DNA of 64,000 bases from Entophlyctis helioformis (Eukaryota > Chytridiomycota > Chytridiomycetes > Chytridiales > Chytriomycetaceae). Position numbers and translations under genes: made by a program. Below the pieces are notes generated by a model that saw nothing but the letters and a program-made list of their open reading frames with translations, was not told where the DNA came from and made no database searches. The stretch lies in contig JAHLKH010000008.1 of assembly GCA_025526915.1 (NCBI GenBank), forward strand, positions 1 to 64,000. Reading direction: 5' to 3'. The stretch's first letter is position 1. Each line of letters begins with the position of its first letter. Shown here piece after piece: positions 11,167 through 24,382 of the stretch.

Positions 11167-13299
11167 ATGTCCTCGTCACCAAAGCAATCCGCCAGATCCA
11201 AGCAGGCCTGCGACTCGTGCCGACGCAGAAAATCCGGTGCTCCGGCGGCAACCCGTGCGTCGAGTGCGTGGCTCGAAGTGTTACGTGCACATCGACCGGC
11301 GTCACCATTCCACGGCGCCGCCACAACCACCACCCAACAGCAGCAGAGCGGGCATGCCCACAAGAGCCGGCACGTCCATCCTGGCGGCCAATGTACCATC
11401 AGCAACGACGAGGTGATCCGCCACATGCAACTGCGCATCCAGCAACTGGAGCAACAACTTCGAGCATCGGCCCATCAGCATATTGACGACGCACCGTCGT
11501 TGCCCATGTCGCCAGCCTCCGACACGTTGGTCGAGCCATCCTTACATCCGCAGCCGAAGCCTCATCTGCCAGTCTCATGCAGCCATTCGTCGATCGATGC
11601 ACAGACGCTCGAGATTGTCGTGCAGAATGTGTGCACGGCGTTCCCGTTCATCGACCCAAACAACATGCTCATCGAGTTCAGCGACGCGCATATCCAAGTC
11701 ATGCGTGCCGTGGCTGCTCGCTACCGCACACCTCCACGACGCGGCATGAACCTGCAGCGATACGGCGAGGCAGAGTTTCGCCTGGCATTGCCACTGATCG
11801 GTCGCTTCTTGTTTGAAGGACCCTCGTATGGCAACATTGTTGCTCTGCTTCTCATTGGTCTTTGGTCGGTTGGTAAGCGATGCATGGATGTGGATCTGGC
11901 TTGGATGGCTCGTGTCTGTTCTTGCTTGTACTAATCAGCTTGCGTGTCCAGGTGCTGGCATTGGCGACAAGGCTCTCATGTCGCTCAGCATGGCGATCAC
12001 CATGGCACGGCTCATGGGTCTGCACGACGAAACCAAGTACCCCGTCAAGGTGTCGTGGGCCGAGCAGCAGCTGCGGCGACGGTTGTGGTGGGGCGTGTTC
12101 GAAGTCGACCGGCACGCTTGTCTCGCACACCACCTCCCGTTCATGATCGAGGACGCGGATCCAGGCCGTGTCCCGTTTCCCGAGGCATACACGAGCACGC
12201 TGTTCCTGACGTCGTCGACACAGGACAGTTTCAGCAGCCAGACCACAGCCATGCACGACCAGCTGTGGTGTCCGCCCAATGATTACACGACCTGCAATAC
12301 CAAAAGCAGCAACACCAAAGGCAACGGCAGCAACGACATGGACCTGAGCCAGCCTGATCTCGACAGCATGTTCTTTCCAAACGACCGCCCCGACCATGCC
12401 GCTGCACACGAACCGAGCCAATCGGACGGATTTGCGGCTGCAAGCGACACCAGCAGCGTATCATCCTCGGCCTTGAATCCCACTGCCTTCCAAATGCAGA
12501 TTCTCCTCATCATCTCGCGCATCCACAAGTTCCTTGTCCGCGAGGCGGCTGTTCTTGCAAGCGGCAGCTTCATGGGTCCAACACTCGGCAACTTATCCAT
12601 CGAGCGCATGCAGCTGGACATGGAGCTCAAGCAGTGGGCGAGCCAAGTCGAGCCACGGATCCTACTGTGCACAACGTCTATGTGCCAAGAGCCACACGCG
12701 CAAAGGAGCTCACATGGCGCGACGCTCTTATCCTTGCAGAGTTCCACGCGTATCGCATCGAACTGCATCTTCCCAACATTGCACGGCTGGTTGATCTCGG
12801 ACTGTACAGCATGCTCATGTCCGACGCATCGTTTTCCATGGCCGTCGAGTCGGCATGCACGATCCACCACCTCATCCTCGTGTACTTGGTGCACAACCCG
12901 TTCTTTCAGCACACGCCGCCGTTCCTGCACAACTGCATCATTCCTGCAGCCAAGATCATCTGGATGGTTGGCGTGATTGGATACACTGGCTTCACGCGCG
13001 GCACACCAAGCGGCATCAACGCGACCGAGGCAGACACCATGCTGGATGCGTTCATCTCAGCCATCGAGGGCTACTGCGTGTTCTGGCACATTGCCACACA
13101 ACATCTGGACATGATTCGCAAGATGCGGCGATCCAAGACACCGATTGCAGCGTCTCCAGCCGCATTCACAGCAACGCCGTCCATCAGTACGGCGAATGCG
13201 ATGAGCACTGGATCACGAAACGGTGACGCTGACTTTGCGACGAGGATGTTTACAGAGGATGGCAGCTCTGCAATGTTGACGGCATGGGCAATGGCATGA
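11167..13299 (+). CDS. Zn2Cys6 transcription factor, tandem copy A (frame-broken)
   Basis: This is a fungal binuclear-cluster regulator. The N-terminus has the cluster start KQACDSCRRRK. The rest (IRCSGGNPCVECVARSVTC, all six Cys accounted for) is in another frame, because the A run at 11229–11232 is one base shorter than in copy B. A leucine-rich coiled segment (RHMQLRIQQLEQQLRA) and the fungal-specific middle domain (about 11590–13130) follow. One intron, 11873–11951, interrupts the codon of a Gly (LWSVG|AGIGDK). A second one-base loss lies at 12664, where copy B has TT. The end at TGA 13297–13299 gives a tail unlike copy B. The linker after the coiled segment is about 260 bp shorter than in copy B. 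Target genes are unknown. Confidence 0.75.
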
Positions 13300-13429
13300 A
13301 TACAGATCCTTCTGCCGCACTGGTGCCTGGCTTCGCTCTTTCCAGACGAGTGCATCTGTCGTCTGATGTCGATCCAGCCACTCACAGGAGTCCACGTTGG
13401 ATTTATCCACGACCATGCCGCGGCCATGT

Positions 13430-13435
13430 CACGTG
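13430..13435. promoter_or_regulatory. CACGTG E-box-like element, copy B promoter
   Basis: This is the same CACGTG block as before copy A, here 104 bp before the ATG of copy B. Its flanks also match (GCGGCCAT before, ATGCGCCGTGG after). Confidence 0.5.
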
Positions 13436-13538
13436 ATGCGCCGTGGCACCAGTCGCGGTGTCGTGGCAGAGGCGGCCGTCCGGCCTTTGACGGCATTCAC
13501 CGTTGCGACTCGCCGACCCACAACCACGACGACCGAGC

Positions 13539-16288
13539 ATGTCCTCTGCAGCCGAGCTGTCCGCCAAGTCCAAGCAGGCCTGCGACTCGTGCCGACGCAG
13601 AAAAATCCGGTGCTCGGGCGGCAACCCGTGCGTCGAGTGCGTGGCTCGAAGTGTACGTGCACATCGACCGGCGTCACCATTCCACGGCGCCGCCCAACCA
13701 CCACCAGCAGCAGCAGAGCGGGCATGCCCACAAGAGCCAAGCGTCGGTGCACTTTTCTCAGGCCACCGCACAGACGGCCGCAGCGGCGTTCATGGCGCTC
13801 ATGTCTGGCGTTGGCACAAGCTCGATTCCTGCGGCTTCTGCTGCGGCTGCTGTTGCTGATAGTGGCGGTGTGGGCAGTGCTTCGGCCGGCGCCGATCAGA
13901 GCGAGCTTATCAAACAAATGAGCCAGCGGATCGCCGAGCTTGAGCAGCAACTCAAGGCGGCTGCCATCTCAAGCAGCAATACCAGCAACAGCAACATTCC
14001 GCAGACGCACATACACCGGCCGCCTATCCCGCTGCCCGGTCCCACGCTCACATCGCTGTCATCGCCGTCGCCACCAATGCACATGTCAGCATCACCAGGC
14101 TCCGACATATCCTCGCATTCTTCAACGCTGGCCACACAGTACGAGCCAAGCCCGCCGACTTCGTTTTCCAAAATGTCAGCGGCCGACGCACAGACGCTTG
14201 AGATTGTCGTGCAGAATGTGTGCACGGCGTTCCCATTCATCGACCCAAACAACATGCTCATCGAGTTCAGCGACGCGCATATCCAAGTCATGCGTGCCGT
14301 GGCTGCTCGCTACCGCACACCTCCACGACGCGGCATGAACCTGCAGCGATACGGCGAGGCAGAGTTTCGCCTGGCATTGCCACTGATCGGTCGCTTCTTG
14401 TTTGAAGGACCCTCGTACGGCAACATTGTTGCTCTGCTTCTCATTGGTCTTTGGTCGGTTGGTAAGCGATGCATGGATATGGATCTGGCTTGGATGGCCT
14501 GTCTGTTCTTGCTTGTGCTAACCAGCTTGCGTGTCCAGGTGCTGGCATTGGCGACAAGGCTCTCATGTCGCTCAGCATGGCGATCACCATGGCACGGCTC
14601 ATGGGTCTGCACGACGAAACCAAGTACCCAGTCAAGGTGTCGTGGGCCGAGCAGCAGCTGCGGCGACGGTTGTGGTGGGGTGTGTTCGAAGTCGACCGGC
14701 ACGCTTGTCTCGCACACCATCTGCCGTTCATGATCGAGGACGCGGATCCAGCGCGTGTCCCGTTTCCCGAGGCATACACGAGCACGCTGTTCCTGACGTC
14801 GTCGACGCAGGACAGTTTCAGCAGCCAGACCACAGCCATGCACGACCAGCTGTGGTGTCCGCCCAATGAGTACACGACCTGCAACACCAAAAGCGGCAAC
14901 ATCAAAGGCAGCAGCAGCAGCAACGACATGGACCTGAGCCAGCCTGATCTCGACAGCATGTTCTTTCCAAACGACCGCCCAACCATGCCGCTGCACACGA
15001 ACCGAGCCAATCGGACGGATTTGCGGCTGCCAGCGACACCAGCAGCATATCATCCTCGGCCTTGAATCCCACTGCCTTCCAAATGCAGATTCTCCTCATC
15101 ATCTCGCGCATCCACAAGTTCCTTGTCCGCGAGGCGGCTGTTCTTGCAAGCGGCAGCTTCATGGGTCCAACGCTCGGCAACTTATCCATCGAGCGCATGC
15201 AGCTGGACATGGAGCTCAAGCAGTGGGCGAGCCAAGTCGAGCCACGGATCCTTACTGTGCACAACGTCTATGTGCCAAGAGCCACACGCGCAAAGGAGCT
15301 CACATGGCGCGACGCTCTTATCCTTGCAGAGTTCCACGCGTATCGCATCGAACTGCATCTTCCCAACATTGCACGGCTGGTTGATCTCGGACTGTACAGC
15401 ATGCTCATGTCCGACGCATCGTTTTCCATGGCCGTCGAGTCGGCATGCACGATCCACCACCTCATCCTCGTGTACTTGGTGCACAACCCGTTCTTTCAGC
15501 ACACGCCGCCGTTCCTGCACAACTGCATCATTCCTGCAGCCAAGATCATCTGGATGGTTGGCGTGATTGGATACACTGGCTTCACGCGCGGCACACCAAG
15601 CGGCATCAACGCGACCGAGGCAGACACCATGCTGGATGCGTTCATCTCAGCCATCGAGGGCTACTGCGTGTTCTGGCACATTGCCACACACATCTGGACA
15701 TGATTCGCAAGATGCGGCGATCCAAGACACCGATTGCAGCGTCTCCAGCCGCATTCACAGCAACGCCGTCCATCAAAACCACGGCGGCGATGGCATTGCC
15801 TGGATCTGCGCCGACCATTGCCATACTGCAGCATCCCGGCATGCCTGCAGCAGCGCCAGCATCGGTCTTGGACACTGGCGTCACCATGATGGTGGCCGAT
15901 ATGCCTGGCCTCCACACTGCCGATCTCGCTGCCCAGTTTAGTGTCAGTAGTGTTCAACCCATGAGCGCCGTCAGCATCGCCGCGCGAGTCGCCTGCTACA
16001 GCCATCAGTACAAGCCCATTAATTCGGCTGGGTTCGCGGACGGCAGCCCGCTTGGCGGCGGCAGCAGCAGCAGTCCCAGCAACAGCCACAGCAGCCACAG
16101 CGGTTTCAGCGGAACGGAAGCAGCAGCAACGACAGACGCGAGAGTAATGGCGGCTTGGCACAAGCGAGCATGGAAACGCCGGCGACACCACCATACCGAC
16201 GCTGGAAGGCGATCTGGTTGTTGCCGGCCTTGCCACGACGTATACTGCCGACTATGCCTTCAGCGGCATCTTTCCTGACAACCAATGA
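13539..16288 (+). CDS. Zn2Cys6 transcription factor, tandem copy B (frame-broken)
   Basis: The ATG at 13539 starts MSSAAELSAKSKQACDSC, and five of six cluster Cys read through (CRRRKIRCSGGNPCVEC). The frame breaks at 13654, where copy A has TT, so the sixth Cys is read only after correction. A long Ser/Pro/His linker (about 13740–14170) with a leucine-rich coiled stretch is followed by the fungal-specific middle domain. The intron is 14462–14538. Further one-base differences from copy A break the frame near 14980 and 15691. The C-terminal tail is Ser/Gly/Gln-rich and probably ends DYAFSGIFPDNQ at TGA 16286–16288, again needing a frame change around 16130–16180. Except for the middle domain the exact protein is uncertain. 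Confidence 0.7.
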
Positions 16289-16386
16289 ACAGCGGTGGCT
16301 GCGTGTTTCGTGCCAGTGGCATCGCGTTTGCTGGAATCCTCGCCTTCCCCTTTGGTTCAACCGTTGCTCGTTCGAGAGACGGCGAA

Positions 16387-17268
16387 ATGGCCTCGTTTGC
16401 GTACCCTGCGATCTACAGCTTCCCGCCGTTCTTTACGTACGTCGTGTCGGCCAGTCTGCCATCCACCAGCCAGCCAGACTGTTTGCTTGCCCGACGGCCA
16501 GACGGCCAGACTGCCTGCCGAGCCGCACACACCGAGACTGACCAGGGTCGGCATGGCAACAGACAACAGCCGACCGTCGATACGTGGCACAAGCAGCGCC
16601 AGCTCTGGTGCGAGCTGATCCTCGCACATGCCGAGCACGCCCGCATCTTTGTGGTCGACGTCAACGAAGTCGTTGGCAAGGCAGAGCCGTACCACAACCC
16701 CAAGATACGGAGTGCGTCTCGCCGCTGTCTCTCTCTGGCTGGCCAGCACGAGCGATGAGCTGATGATGCGTGGCATGGCATGATATGGCATGGATCGGAC
16801 AGGGTCGTTGCCGCGAGAGACGCTGGTGCTGCTGCTCGAGACACTAGTCAGCCAGCGCAACGCCGAGTGGGACAACAAGGACCACACCAGGTGTCTGCTG
16901 CATTGGCGCAAGCCCGATGAGTGGGCGAGCCTGATCTACAAGTGGGTGCGTGCTCGTGCTCGTGCTCGGTGCTTGATGGCTGGATGGTGCGGCGAGCTGA
17001 CCGCATCGCCAGATCTTTGACACGGGCCGCACTGGATCCGTGTGCACCACGTACGAGATCATCCATGGCGACGAGGCGGCCGACCAGCGTAAGCCGCTGT
17101 TGGTTTGTTGGCTGGCTGAGCGGCTTAGCGGCTGACTGACTGGTCCTGGCAGCCTTTTATGAGATCCCCGACATGGTTCTCAAGAAGGCGCTGGATGTGC
17201 TCGTCAAGCAGGGCAGGGCACAGACGTTTGCCAGCAGCGACGGCAGCATCGGAGTCAAGTTCACATGA
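16387..17268 (+). CDS. VPS25: ESCRT-II subunit Vps25
   Basis: Vps25 is the winged-helix ESCRT-II subunit that links to ESCRT-III (Vps20/CHMP6) during multivesicular-body sorting. Five exons fit cleanly: 16387–16436, 16563–16711, 16803–16945, 17013–17088 and 17153–17268. The protein of about 177 residues matches the family's usual length. The N-terminus carries the diagnostic SFPPFFT and a Trp/Leu-rich first winged helix (WHKQRQLWCELIL). The LPRETLVLLLETLVSQ, W-x-KPDEWASLIYKW and VLKKALDVLVKQGRAQ segments are typical of the family. The start ATG is the first one that gives the conserved PPFF motif. The gene converges on NTMT1, with 138 bp between stops. A second ESCRT component lies at 38.0 kb. 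Confidence 0.9.
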
Positions 17269-17406
17269 ACGGCTGTGGACTGTTCATGATGATGTCGCAA
17301 TCTTTATGGCGGCCCAAGAAATATATAGCGTATCTATGCCAGCAAGAACCTGCCAGGGGTTGGGCAGCGTCAGCGTCCAAGGAACACGGTCGAGACAAAG
17401 AGCGGC

Positions 17407-18369
17407 TTACATTTTGACAGGATACAGCTCGCGAGGGAAGCCGTGCTGGAGCGTCTCTTTCACAATGACGAGCCCTGCGCGAGCAAAGAGGTCCTTGAGG
17501 ATCTCTTCCGAGCGCGTGCAGCTCGAGTCTTCTTCGTCAATGACGACGCCTGATCCAGTCAGGTTCTCCTTGACACCAATGAAACCGCCGTCACGCAGAC
17601 CCAGCTTGCAGCGCTTGAAAAAGGCGACGAGGTCATCTGCCCAAGGCGTGCATGCAGACGGCGCGATCGATCAGCAGACGAGCGAGGCGTGCCGGCATAT
17701 CGCAGCCAGCCAAGGCGGATGCACCGTACTCACCGTCCTTGAGATGGCCAAGAACCCACTGGCACCAGATGAGATCGTAGCGGCCGGTCTCTGGCACAAA
17801 GTCCTGCAGGCCCAAGGCAATGTACTGCTCGACGCGATCGGCCATGCCCTGGGCGGCAAAGGCCTCCTTGGCAGTCTCGAGGAACTTTGGGTTCTGCTCG
17901 ACGAGATCCACGCGGTCAAAGACGTTCAGCAGGAACGTTTCCGAGACTCTGCCGATGCCAGCGCCGCAGTCTGGCGGCGGCGGATTGGGTCAGTTGGCCG
18001 GTGGTGGTGGATCGGTCGGCAGGAGTATAGGCAGGAGTATAGGCAGGAGTATAGGCAGGCTTGGCAGGCAGACTCACCGCAGGCAAGGCCGGTGCGCAGG
18101 GGCGGCCGTGCAGCCGAGGCCGGCTGGATGAACTCTGCGACAAAGGCCCGAGAGGACTTTGCGTCGATGGACGTGAGCGAGCCAAAGCCGCCGAGCATGC
18201 CCTGCACGGTCGCTGCGAGTGTGTGTGAGTAAGAGAGGGCGAGTGAGTGTGTAAGCGACAGACACACACGCAGACAGACACACGCAGTGCACGCACGGTC
18301 GACCTTGTCCCAGTAGGCGGCAGCGTCGGCGTACCAGCGGTCGGGCTCGGCGTGGCCCGCGGCTTCCAT
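17407..18369 (-). CDS. TAE1: Protein N-terminal Xaa-Pro-Lys N-methyltransferase (NTMT1/Tae1)
   Basis: This SAM-dependent enzyme methylates the alpha-amino group of proteins starting (Met)-X-Pro-Lys. The start at 18369 gives MEAAGHAEPDRWYADAAAYW. Four exons are seen. The first intron joins WDKVD to PTVQGMLGGFGSLTSID, the family's N-terminal helix. The SAM site follows (DCGAGIGRVSETFLL, then VDLVEQNPKFLETAKE), and the catalytic-pocket motif is DLIWCQWVLGHLKDG. The C-terminus (LGLRDGGFIGVKENLTGSG, then TLQHGFPRELYPVKM) closes at a stop at 17407–17409. All the signature motifs of family PF05891 are present. The second intron contains a 12-bp tandem repeat. Confidence 0.9.
18018..18053. repeat. 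12-bp tandem repeat in an NTMT1 intron
   Basis: Three head-to-tail copies of GGCAGGAGTATA lie in the second intron of the methyltransferase gene. Confidence 0.9.
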
Positions 18370-18723
18370 TTGTGTTTTCGTTTGGATTCGAAACCTCACA
18401 GAGATGCTCGTTCGTCACGCTGTCCGTCCGCAGGTGCGTGTGTGCCTGCGTGCCTGAGTGCTTACGGGACCGAGTGGGAGTCGGCCGAGTGGGTCGAGTG
18501 TGAGCGGCAGAGCGGCTGTGAGCGAGTGGCAGCGAATGCCTGCCACTGCGACTGCCACTCCGCCCACCATAGCCAGCCAACGTGCCAGCCAGCCAACGTG
18601 CCCACGCCGCATGCTGCAAGTCGCCATCGTCTTGCTGGCGCTGGCTGCCTGCTCGCTCGCCCACTGCGACCACCACCACACGACCACCACCACCAGCCGT
18701 GCGAGACTGACCCTCTGCGCTGG

Positions 18724-20166
<1,443 letters not shown>

Positions 20167-20343
20167 ACGTGCCTACCAATGTCCCAGATCAGATCCTACG
20201 GACTCGAGGAGCAGGGCACCGCACGCCGCCCACACCACCAAAACAAAAAAGAAAAATGAACAGTATCTTGAGAAGAGAGTGAGACGAAGGGGGTGACGGA
20301 TGGATGCGGATGTGACGAAGCCGGCACAGCACTGCAGCGTCCA

Positions 20344-21974
20344 TCATCTCATCATGCGGATCGACGGTACAGGCTTGCTGGTAGCCGTCGCTGAAGCCGC
20401 TCCCTTGCCCTTGGGTCGCTCGCCCAGCAGACGACCAAAGGAGGTGCCCGAGGTCGCAGTTGAAGTCGAGGATGCCGACGATGCCGACGAGGTGCTGCTC
20501 ATGAGTGTCTTGACGGTGAGACTCTTGACTGCCACGCTGGTGCGCGTCTTTGACAAAGTCTGGCTGTCTGTCTTCGTGGACGTCACAGTGATGGACGACG
20601 CGTTTGTGGACGACGCCAACAGGACCGACTTTGGAAGCTTGGAAGTCACGCGAGCCTGGAAGACAACAAGGAAATGGGCACCAGTCAGCACCGTCTGATA
20701 TGTCGGCATACGCATGCATGCATGCACAGCAGCCAGACCTTGGCAAGCGGCGATCCCGCAATGACGGCCGCAGCATCGTCGTGGCCGCCGCCAAGAGCAA
20801 GCCGGCCGGCATGCTCGCTCGTTTTAGCAGCACCTGCGACACCGCGCTCCACGCCGTCTCCTGCCTTGCTGCTTGCCATCAATCCGCCCGCACCCACACT
20901 GCTCTTGTGGCCCTGCTGGCCACCAGCTAGCCGACCCAGCTTGCCCAGCGACCCGCTCTTTCCGCCGGGACCGCCACGATCGCCGTGATCACCACGCCCG
21001 CCTGTTGGCAGCTCGCCAAACCACTCGTCGCCGCCATCCGCCTCGCCCTGCACAGCGCGCGAATGGAACAGCGCCGTGATATCCGCGAGCGGCACACGGG
21101 CCTCTGTCGAGTGCGTCTTGACACGCTTGGCCACGCGCCGGTCGTTCGAGTACACGAGCCGCGCCGGGTCCCAGTTCTCCTTGTTGGTGTCGGCATCGCT
21201 GCCGTGGTAGACACTCGTTTTGGGCGTCACGCTGACGGCTGCCACTGGCACCGTGCCTGCATGGCCGTGGCGGTCCTTCTTGCCGTGCGGACCTGGCCGC
21301 GTGGGGGTTGGGTCGACGACATTGAGGACGGTGCGGGTCTGCGGTTGTGAAGACGTGTCCGAGAGCGGACGGCGGCGTTTGGGTGGCGATTGCGGGTTGG
21401 AAGGGGCGGCAGCGACAAGAGAGACTTGCGTGGCTGCCGGTGCGGCATCTGCCTTGGCGATGGCAGGAGAAGCGGTTGCGTTGATGGCCTGGCTGTCGTC
21501 GGCGGTCTTGCTGCTGCCAGATTCGGTGGTCGATCCAGGCTCGGACATGACGCTGTGAGCGACGGCGACCACGACACTCGCATGCAGCGTTTCGCTGGCG
21601 GGTTGGACGGCTGCGCTGGACGGCTCGTTTGCTGCAGATTCAAGCAGAGACGAAGATGGTGTAGGTGGACGCTCTGGCTCTGCCTTGGCAGTCCCCGCCA
21701 CCGCTGCCGGTGTGGCTGCCGCTGTCTCTGGCTCTGGGGCTCCAGGTGCTAGTGTGAGCGCGTCCGACTCTGCAGCGGCCTTGTCGTTGGCGACAACGCT
21801 GCCGTCGCTGCTGGTGCTGCTTGTGCTGCTCGTGCTGCTCGTGCTGCTGTTGCAGAGGACAGCGTCTGCGGGCTCCGTGGCAGTGGACGCAGCTGCGCTA
21901 GTTGCGGCCACCGGAGCGACCGGCGCAACGTCCAAACCCTCGTCCGGGTCTCTGAACACGACAAACGGTGCCAT
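20344..21974 (-). CDS. KEN-box protein of unknown function
   Basis: Two exons (21974–20739 and 20655–20344, phase 0) encode about 515 residues. It opens MAPFVVFRDPDEG. Most of the protein is Ser/Thr/Ala/Pro-rich and probably disordered. The only conserved-looking island, around residues 260–300, has NKENWDPARL (a KEN box near residue 265), a basic KRVKTH stretch that could act in nuclear import, and PLADITALF. The C-terminal exon is Ser/Thr-rich and ends in a Lys/Gly stretch. KEN boxes are recognised by the APC/C activators Cdh1 and Cdc20, so a cell-cycle-regulated, proteolysed protein is plausible. I do not recognise the family, and no catalytic domain is visible. Confidence 0.7.
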
Positions 21975-22120
21975 GGCGGTTTGCCGAGTCGATTGATTGT
22001 GAGAGAAGTGGCAGATCTGAAGGGGAAGTACAGCAGAATGCGATGTGTTTATTGCAGGATGGTAGTTTGAAGAGACACGACAGACAGGTAGGCAGGCACG
22101 ACAGACATGACAGACAGACA

Positions 22121-23278
22121 TCAGCGAGCACGCTTGCCAATGTCAGACTCCCACTCGGGTGCCTTTTCAAAGCCGTTGCGGCCAAGCTGGTAGTCCATGA
22201 TGGCCTGGCGGATCTCGGTCTCGCTGTTCATGACAAACGGGCCGTGCTGCACAATGGGCTCGTTGATGGGTTCGCCTGCAATCACCACGAAGCGAGCGGC
22301 CGTCTTTGGCGCTGTTGGCGTGGCAGATGTGGCAGATGCAGGCGATGCAGGCGATGCGGCTTCTGGCGCAGTCGTGGCGCGCAGCAGCAGGCCGTCCTTG
22401 CTGAGCACAAGCGTGCAGTGCGGCTGTGCTGGCTGCTGCACATCGGCAGGATCAACGTCACTGCTGCTGCTGCTGGTGTCTCCAAACGTCGCCGATCCCT
22501 CGAGAGTGTACACAAACGCCGTGTATCCCTCGGGAATGGCCTGCTCAAACACCGCGCCGGCCGCCATGCTCACGTCCAGATAGTACATGGGCGAGTATGT
22601 GTGCACCTTGGCCGCCACGCCGTACGACTCGCCGGCAATGACCTTGACGCTGGTCTTGCCGTCGGGCGAGACGGCCAGCGGCACATGGGTAGCGCTCAGC
22701 TCCTGGTAGCGGGGCGGGATCATCTTGGCGTTGCGCGGCAGGTTGACCCACAGCTGCAGGCCGGTGCAGACGTCCTTGGAGAGCGGCATCTCTGCGTGCA
22801 CGATGCCGCGGCCTGAGCGCAAGTGTGGAGAGCGAGAGCGAGTGTGTGTGTGTGTGTGTGTGTGTCAGCATGTGGTGCACACAGCAGCAGCACACAGCGG
22901 CATCTGTCTGGCAGCAGCAGCCATCCAGCAGCCATCCATCCATCTGGCGGCTGCGCACTCACCGGCCGTCATCCACTGCAGGTCGCCCGGCCCGATGGTG
23001 CCCTTGTGGCCGGCAAAGTCCTCGTGCTGGAACACGCCCGACAGCATGTACGTCACCGTCTCGAAGCCTCTGTGCGGGTGGTCGGGGAAGCCGGCGGGCT
23101 CCTTGACGTTGAACTCGTCGAGCATCAGGAACGGATCCAGGTTGCGCAGCTCGTATGTGCCGATGGAGCGGCGCACTCGAGCGCCAAGACCCTCGGCCTG
23201 CTCGCGGGAGAGCACGGTCTGCACGACCGACTTGAGCGTCCTTGCTGCTGCTGCTGTTGCTGTTGTTGTTACTGTCAT
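22121..23278 (-). CDS. Pirin
   Basis: This is a cupin-fold iron protein; pirins act as transcription cofactors or quercetinase-like dioxygenases. Exon 1 is 23278–22963 and exon 2 is 22812–22121, about 335 residues in all. The metal site is complete: DHPHRGFETVTYM gives two His, and the third His and the Glu are in GRGIVHAEMP, reached across the intron. The C-terminal cupin ends in DYQLGRNGFEKAPEWESDIG. An Ala/Thr-rich insertion near 22320–22400 is longer than usual. The first ATG gives MTVTTTATAAAARTL. The open frame extends further upstream without an obvious better start. The intron carries a GT microsatellite (22843–22865). Confidence 0.88.
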
Positions 23279-23804
23279 TGCGGCTGGCTGAGTGTGTGTG
23301 ATCGGCACTGCGGCTTGCTGGTTGCGAGGATGGCCGAGAGTGCGGCAAGCAACGGCTTTTATGGCCGACAGAGAGAAGACGCCACGGCGCGAGTGGAAGA
23401 ATGCGCGGCAAAAGACAAACGCCGCCAGACAGCGAGTGCGCCGCTGGCAGATGAGCGTCGGTGCTGCTGCCCATCGCAGCCTCGGCCAGCTGGTGCGTGC
23501 GTGGCTCTGTGGATGCCGCTGGAAGCCGCTGGAAGCCACTCCGGCACTCGCCTTGTGGATCATCCGCGATGCATCGTGCGCAGTGGCGTGGCAAGCAAGC
23601 AGACTTGCATCTGCAGACACGATCCACAGACGGCATCAAGAGGTTGGCATCCGAGCAAGGCGGCATGCACGGCAGCACAGGGCCGCCAGTGGCATGCAGG
23701 CGGTCGCCAAAAAGAGAGAGCACACGGCCAAAAGAGAAGCCGCGAGTGGGAGAGGCACGCCAGGCAAGCCAGGCAAGCCAGGAAGGGCAAAATGGCAAAA
23801 CGAG
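23279..23804. other. Intergenic, no gene seen
   Basis: This stretch of about 525 bp between the pirin start and the tRNA has only open frames that look like chance in GC-rich DNA. It probably holds the pirin promoter. Confidence 0.5.
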
Positions 23805-23877
23805 TGGAGGACCTGGGCATTGATCCCAGTGCCTCTCGCATGCTAAGCGAGCGCTCTACCATTTGAGCTAGACCCCC
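23805..23877 (-). tRNA. tRNA-Ala (AGC)
   Basis: Read on the minus strand, a 73-nt cloverleaf starts GGGGGTCTAGCTCAAATGG. The anticodon arm is CTCGC-TTAGCAT-GCGAG, giving anticodon AGC. The T arm is CTGGG-ATCAATG-CCCAG. The acceptor stem pairs GGGGGTC with GTCCTCC, with one G-U and one T-T pair. There is no intron and CCA is not encoded. Confidence 0.93.
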
Positions 23878-24304
23878 ATCTTCGAACTCAAAAATCTGCA
23901 GAACACACAAGTACGTGCCTTGCACTGCATCCAAAATGCGACATTGACCGAGAGTGGCACTCACATCTGCACCGCATGTGCACTCACATCTGCACCGCAT
24001 GTGCACTACTCACATCTGCACCGCATGTGCACTCACATCTGCACCGCATGCGCACCGCATCTGCACTGGCAGACACAGAACAGCAAACTGCAAGTGCAGA
24101 CACGCTTGCCGCATCACTCTCGCCTCCAGTCGCACGATGGATCGCCACTCCTCCAGCGATCACATCCCGTCGTCGTCGTTGTGCCACGTTGCTGCCACGT
24201 CATCGAGTCGGCTGATTGGCTGCATCTGCGACTATAAGAACAGACGCTGCCCCGCTCTCGCCTTCTGCCAGAAAGCGGCCAGCAAGCAGCCAGCAACCAC
24301 AGCA
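23878..24304. promoter_or_regulatory. Promoter region of the DUF4097 gene
   Basis: This 427-bp stretch has no gene. It holds the direct-repeat array and a TATA-like CTATAAG at about 24231, some 73 bp before the ATG. Confidence 0.45.
23957..24058. repeat. About 23-bp direct repeats upstream of the DUF4097 gene
   Basis: The unit ACTCACATCTGCACCGCATG recurs four times, spaced by TGC or TGCACT. It lies about 250–350 bp before the ATG at 24305. The array could be a cluster of regulator sites or a simple minisatellite. Confidence 0.85.
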
Positions 24305-24351
24305 ATGACAAAGCACGCTTCCACCACCACCGCACCATCGGACTCTGAGCA

Positions 24352-24382
<31 letters not shown>

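Larger units (their letters stand above)
11049..16288 (+). repeat. Tandem gene duplication (Zn2Cys6 copies A and B with their promoters)
   Basis: The CACGTG promoter block, the zinc-cluster exon start, and the whole middle domain with its intron (11590–13180 versus about 14180–15780) are repeated with very few differences. The linker between cluster and middle domain and the C-terminal tails differ. The high nucleotide identity extends into the intron, which points to a recent duplication or gene conversion. Confidence 0.85.

Noticed and set aside
23292..23846. Plus-strand frames between pirin and the tRNA
   Set aside because: Several overlapping frames with basic, repetitive translations; none has a motif, and one runs into the tRNA.
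23957..24058. CRISPR-like array
   Set aside because: The repeats are almost contiguous, with no unique spacers, and the genome is eukaryotic; it is a promoter minisatellite.
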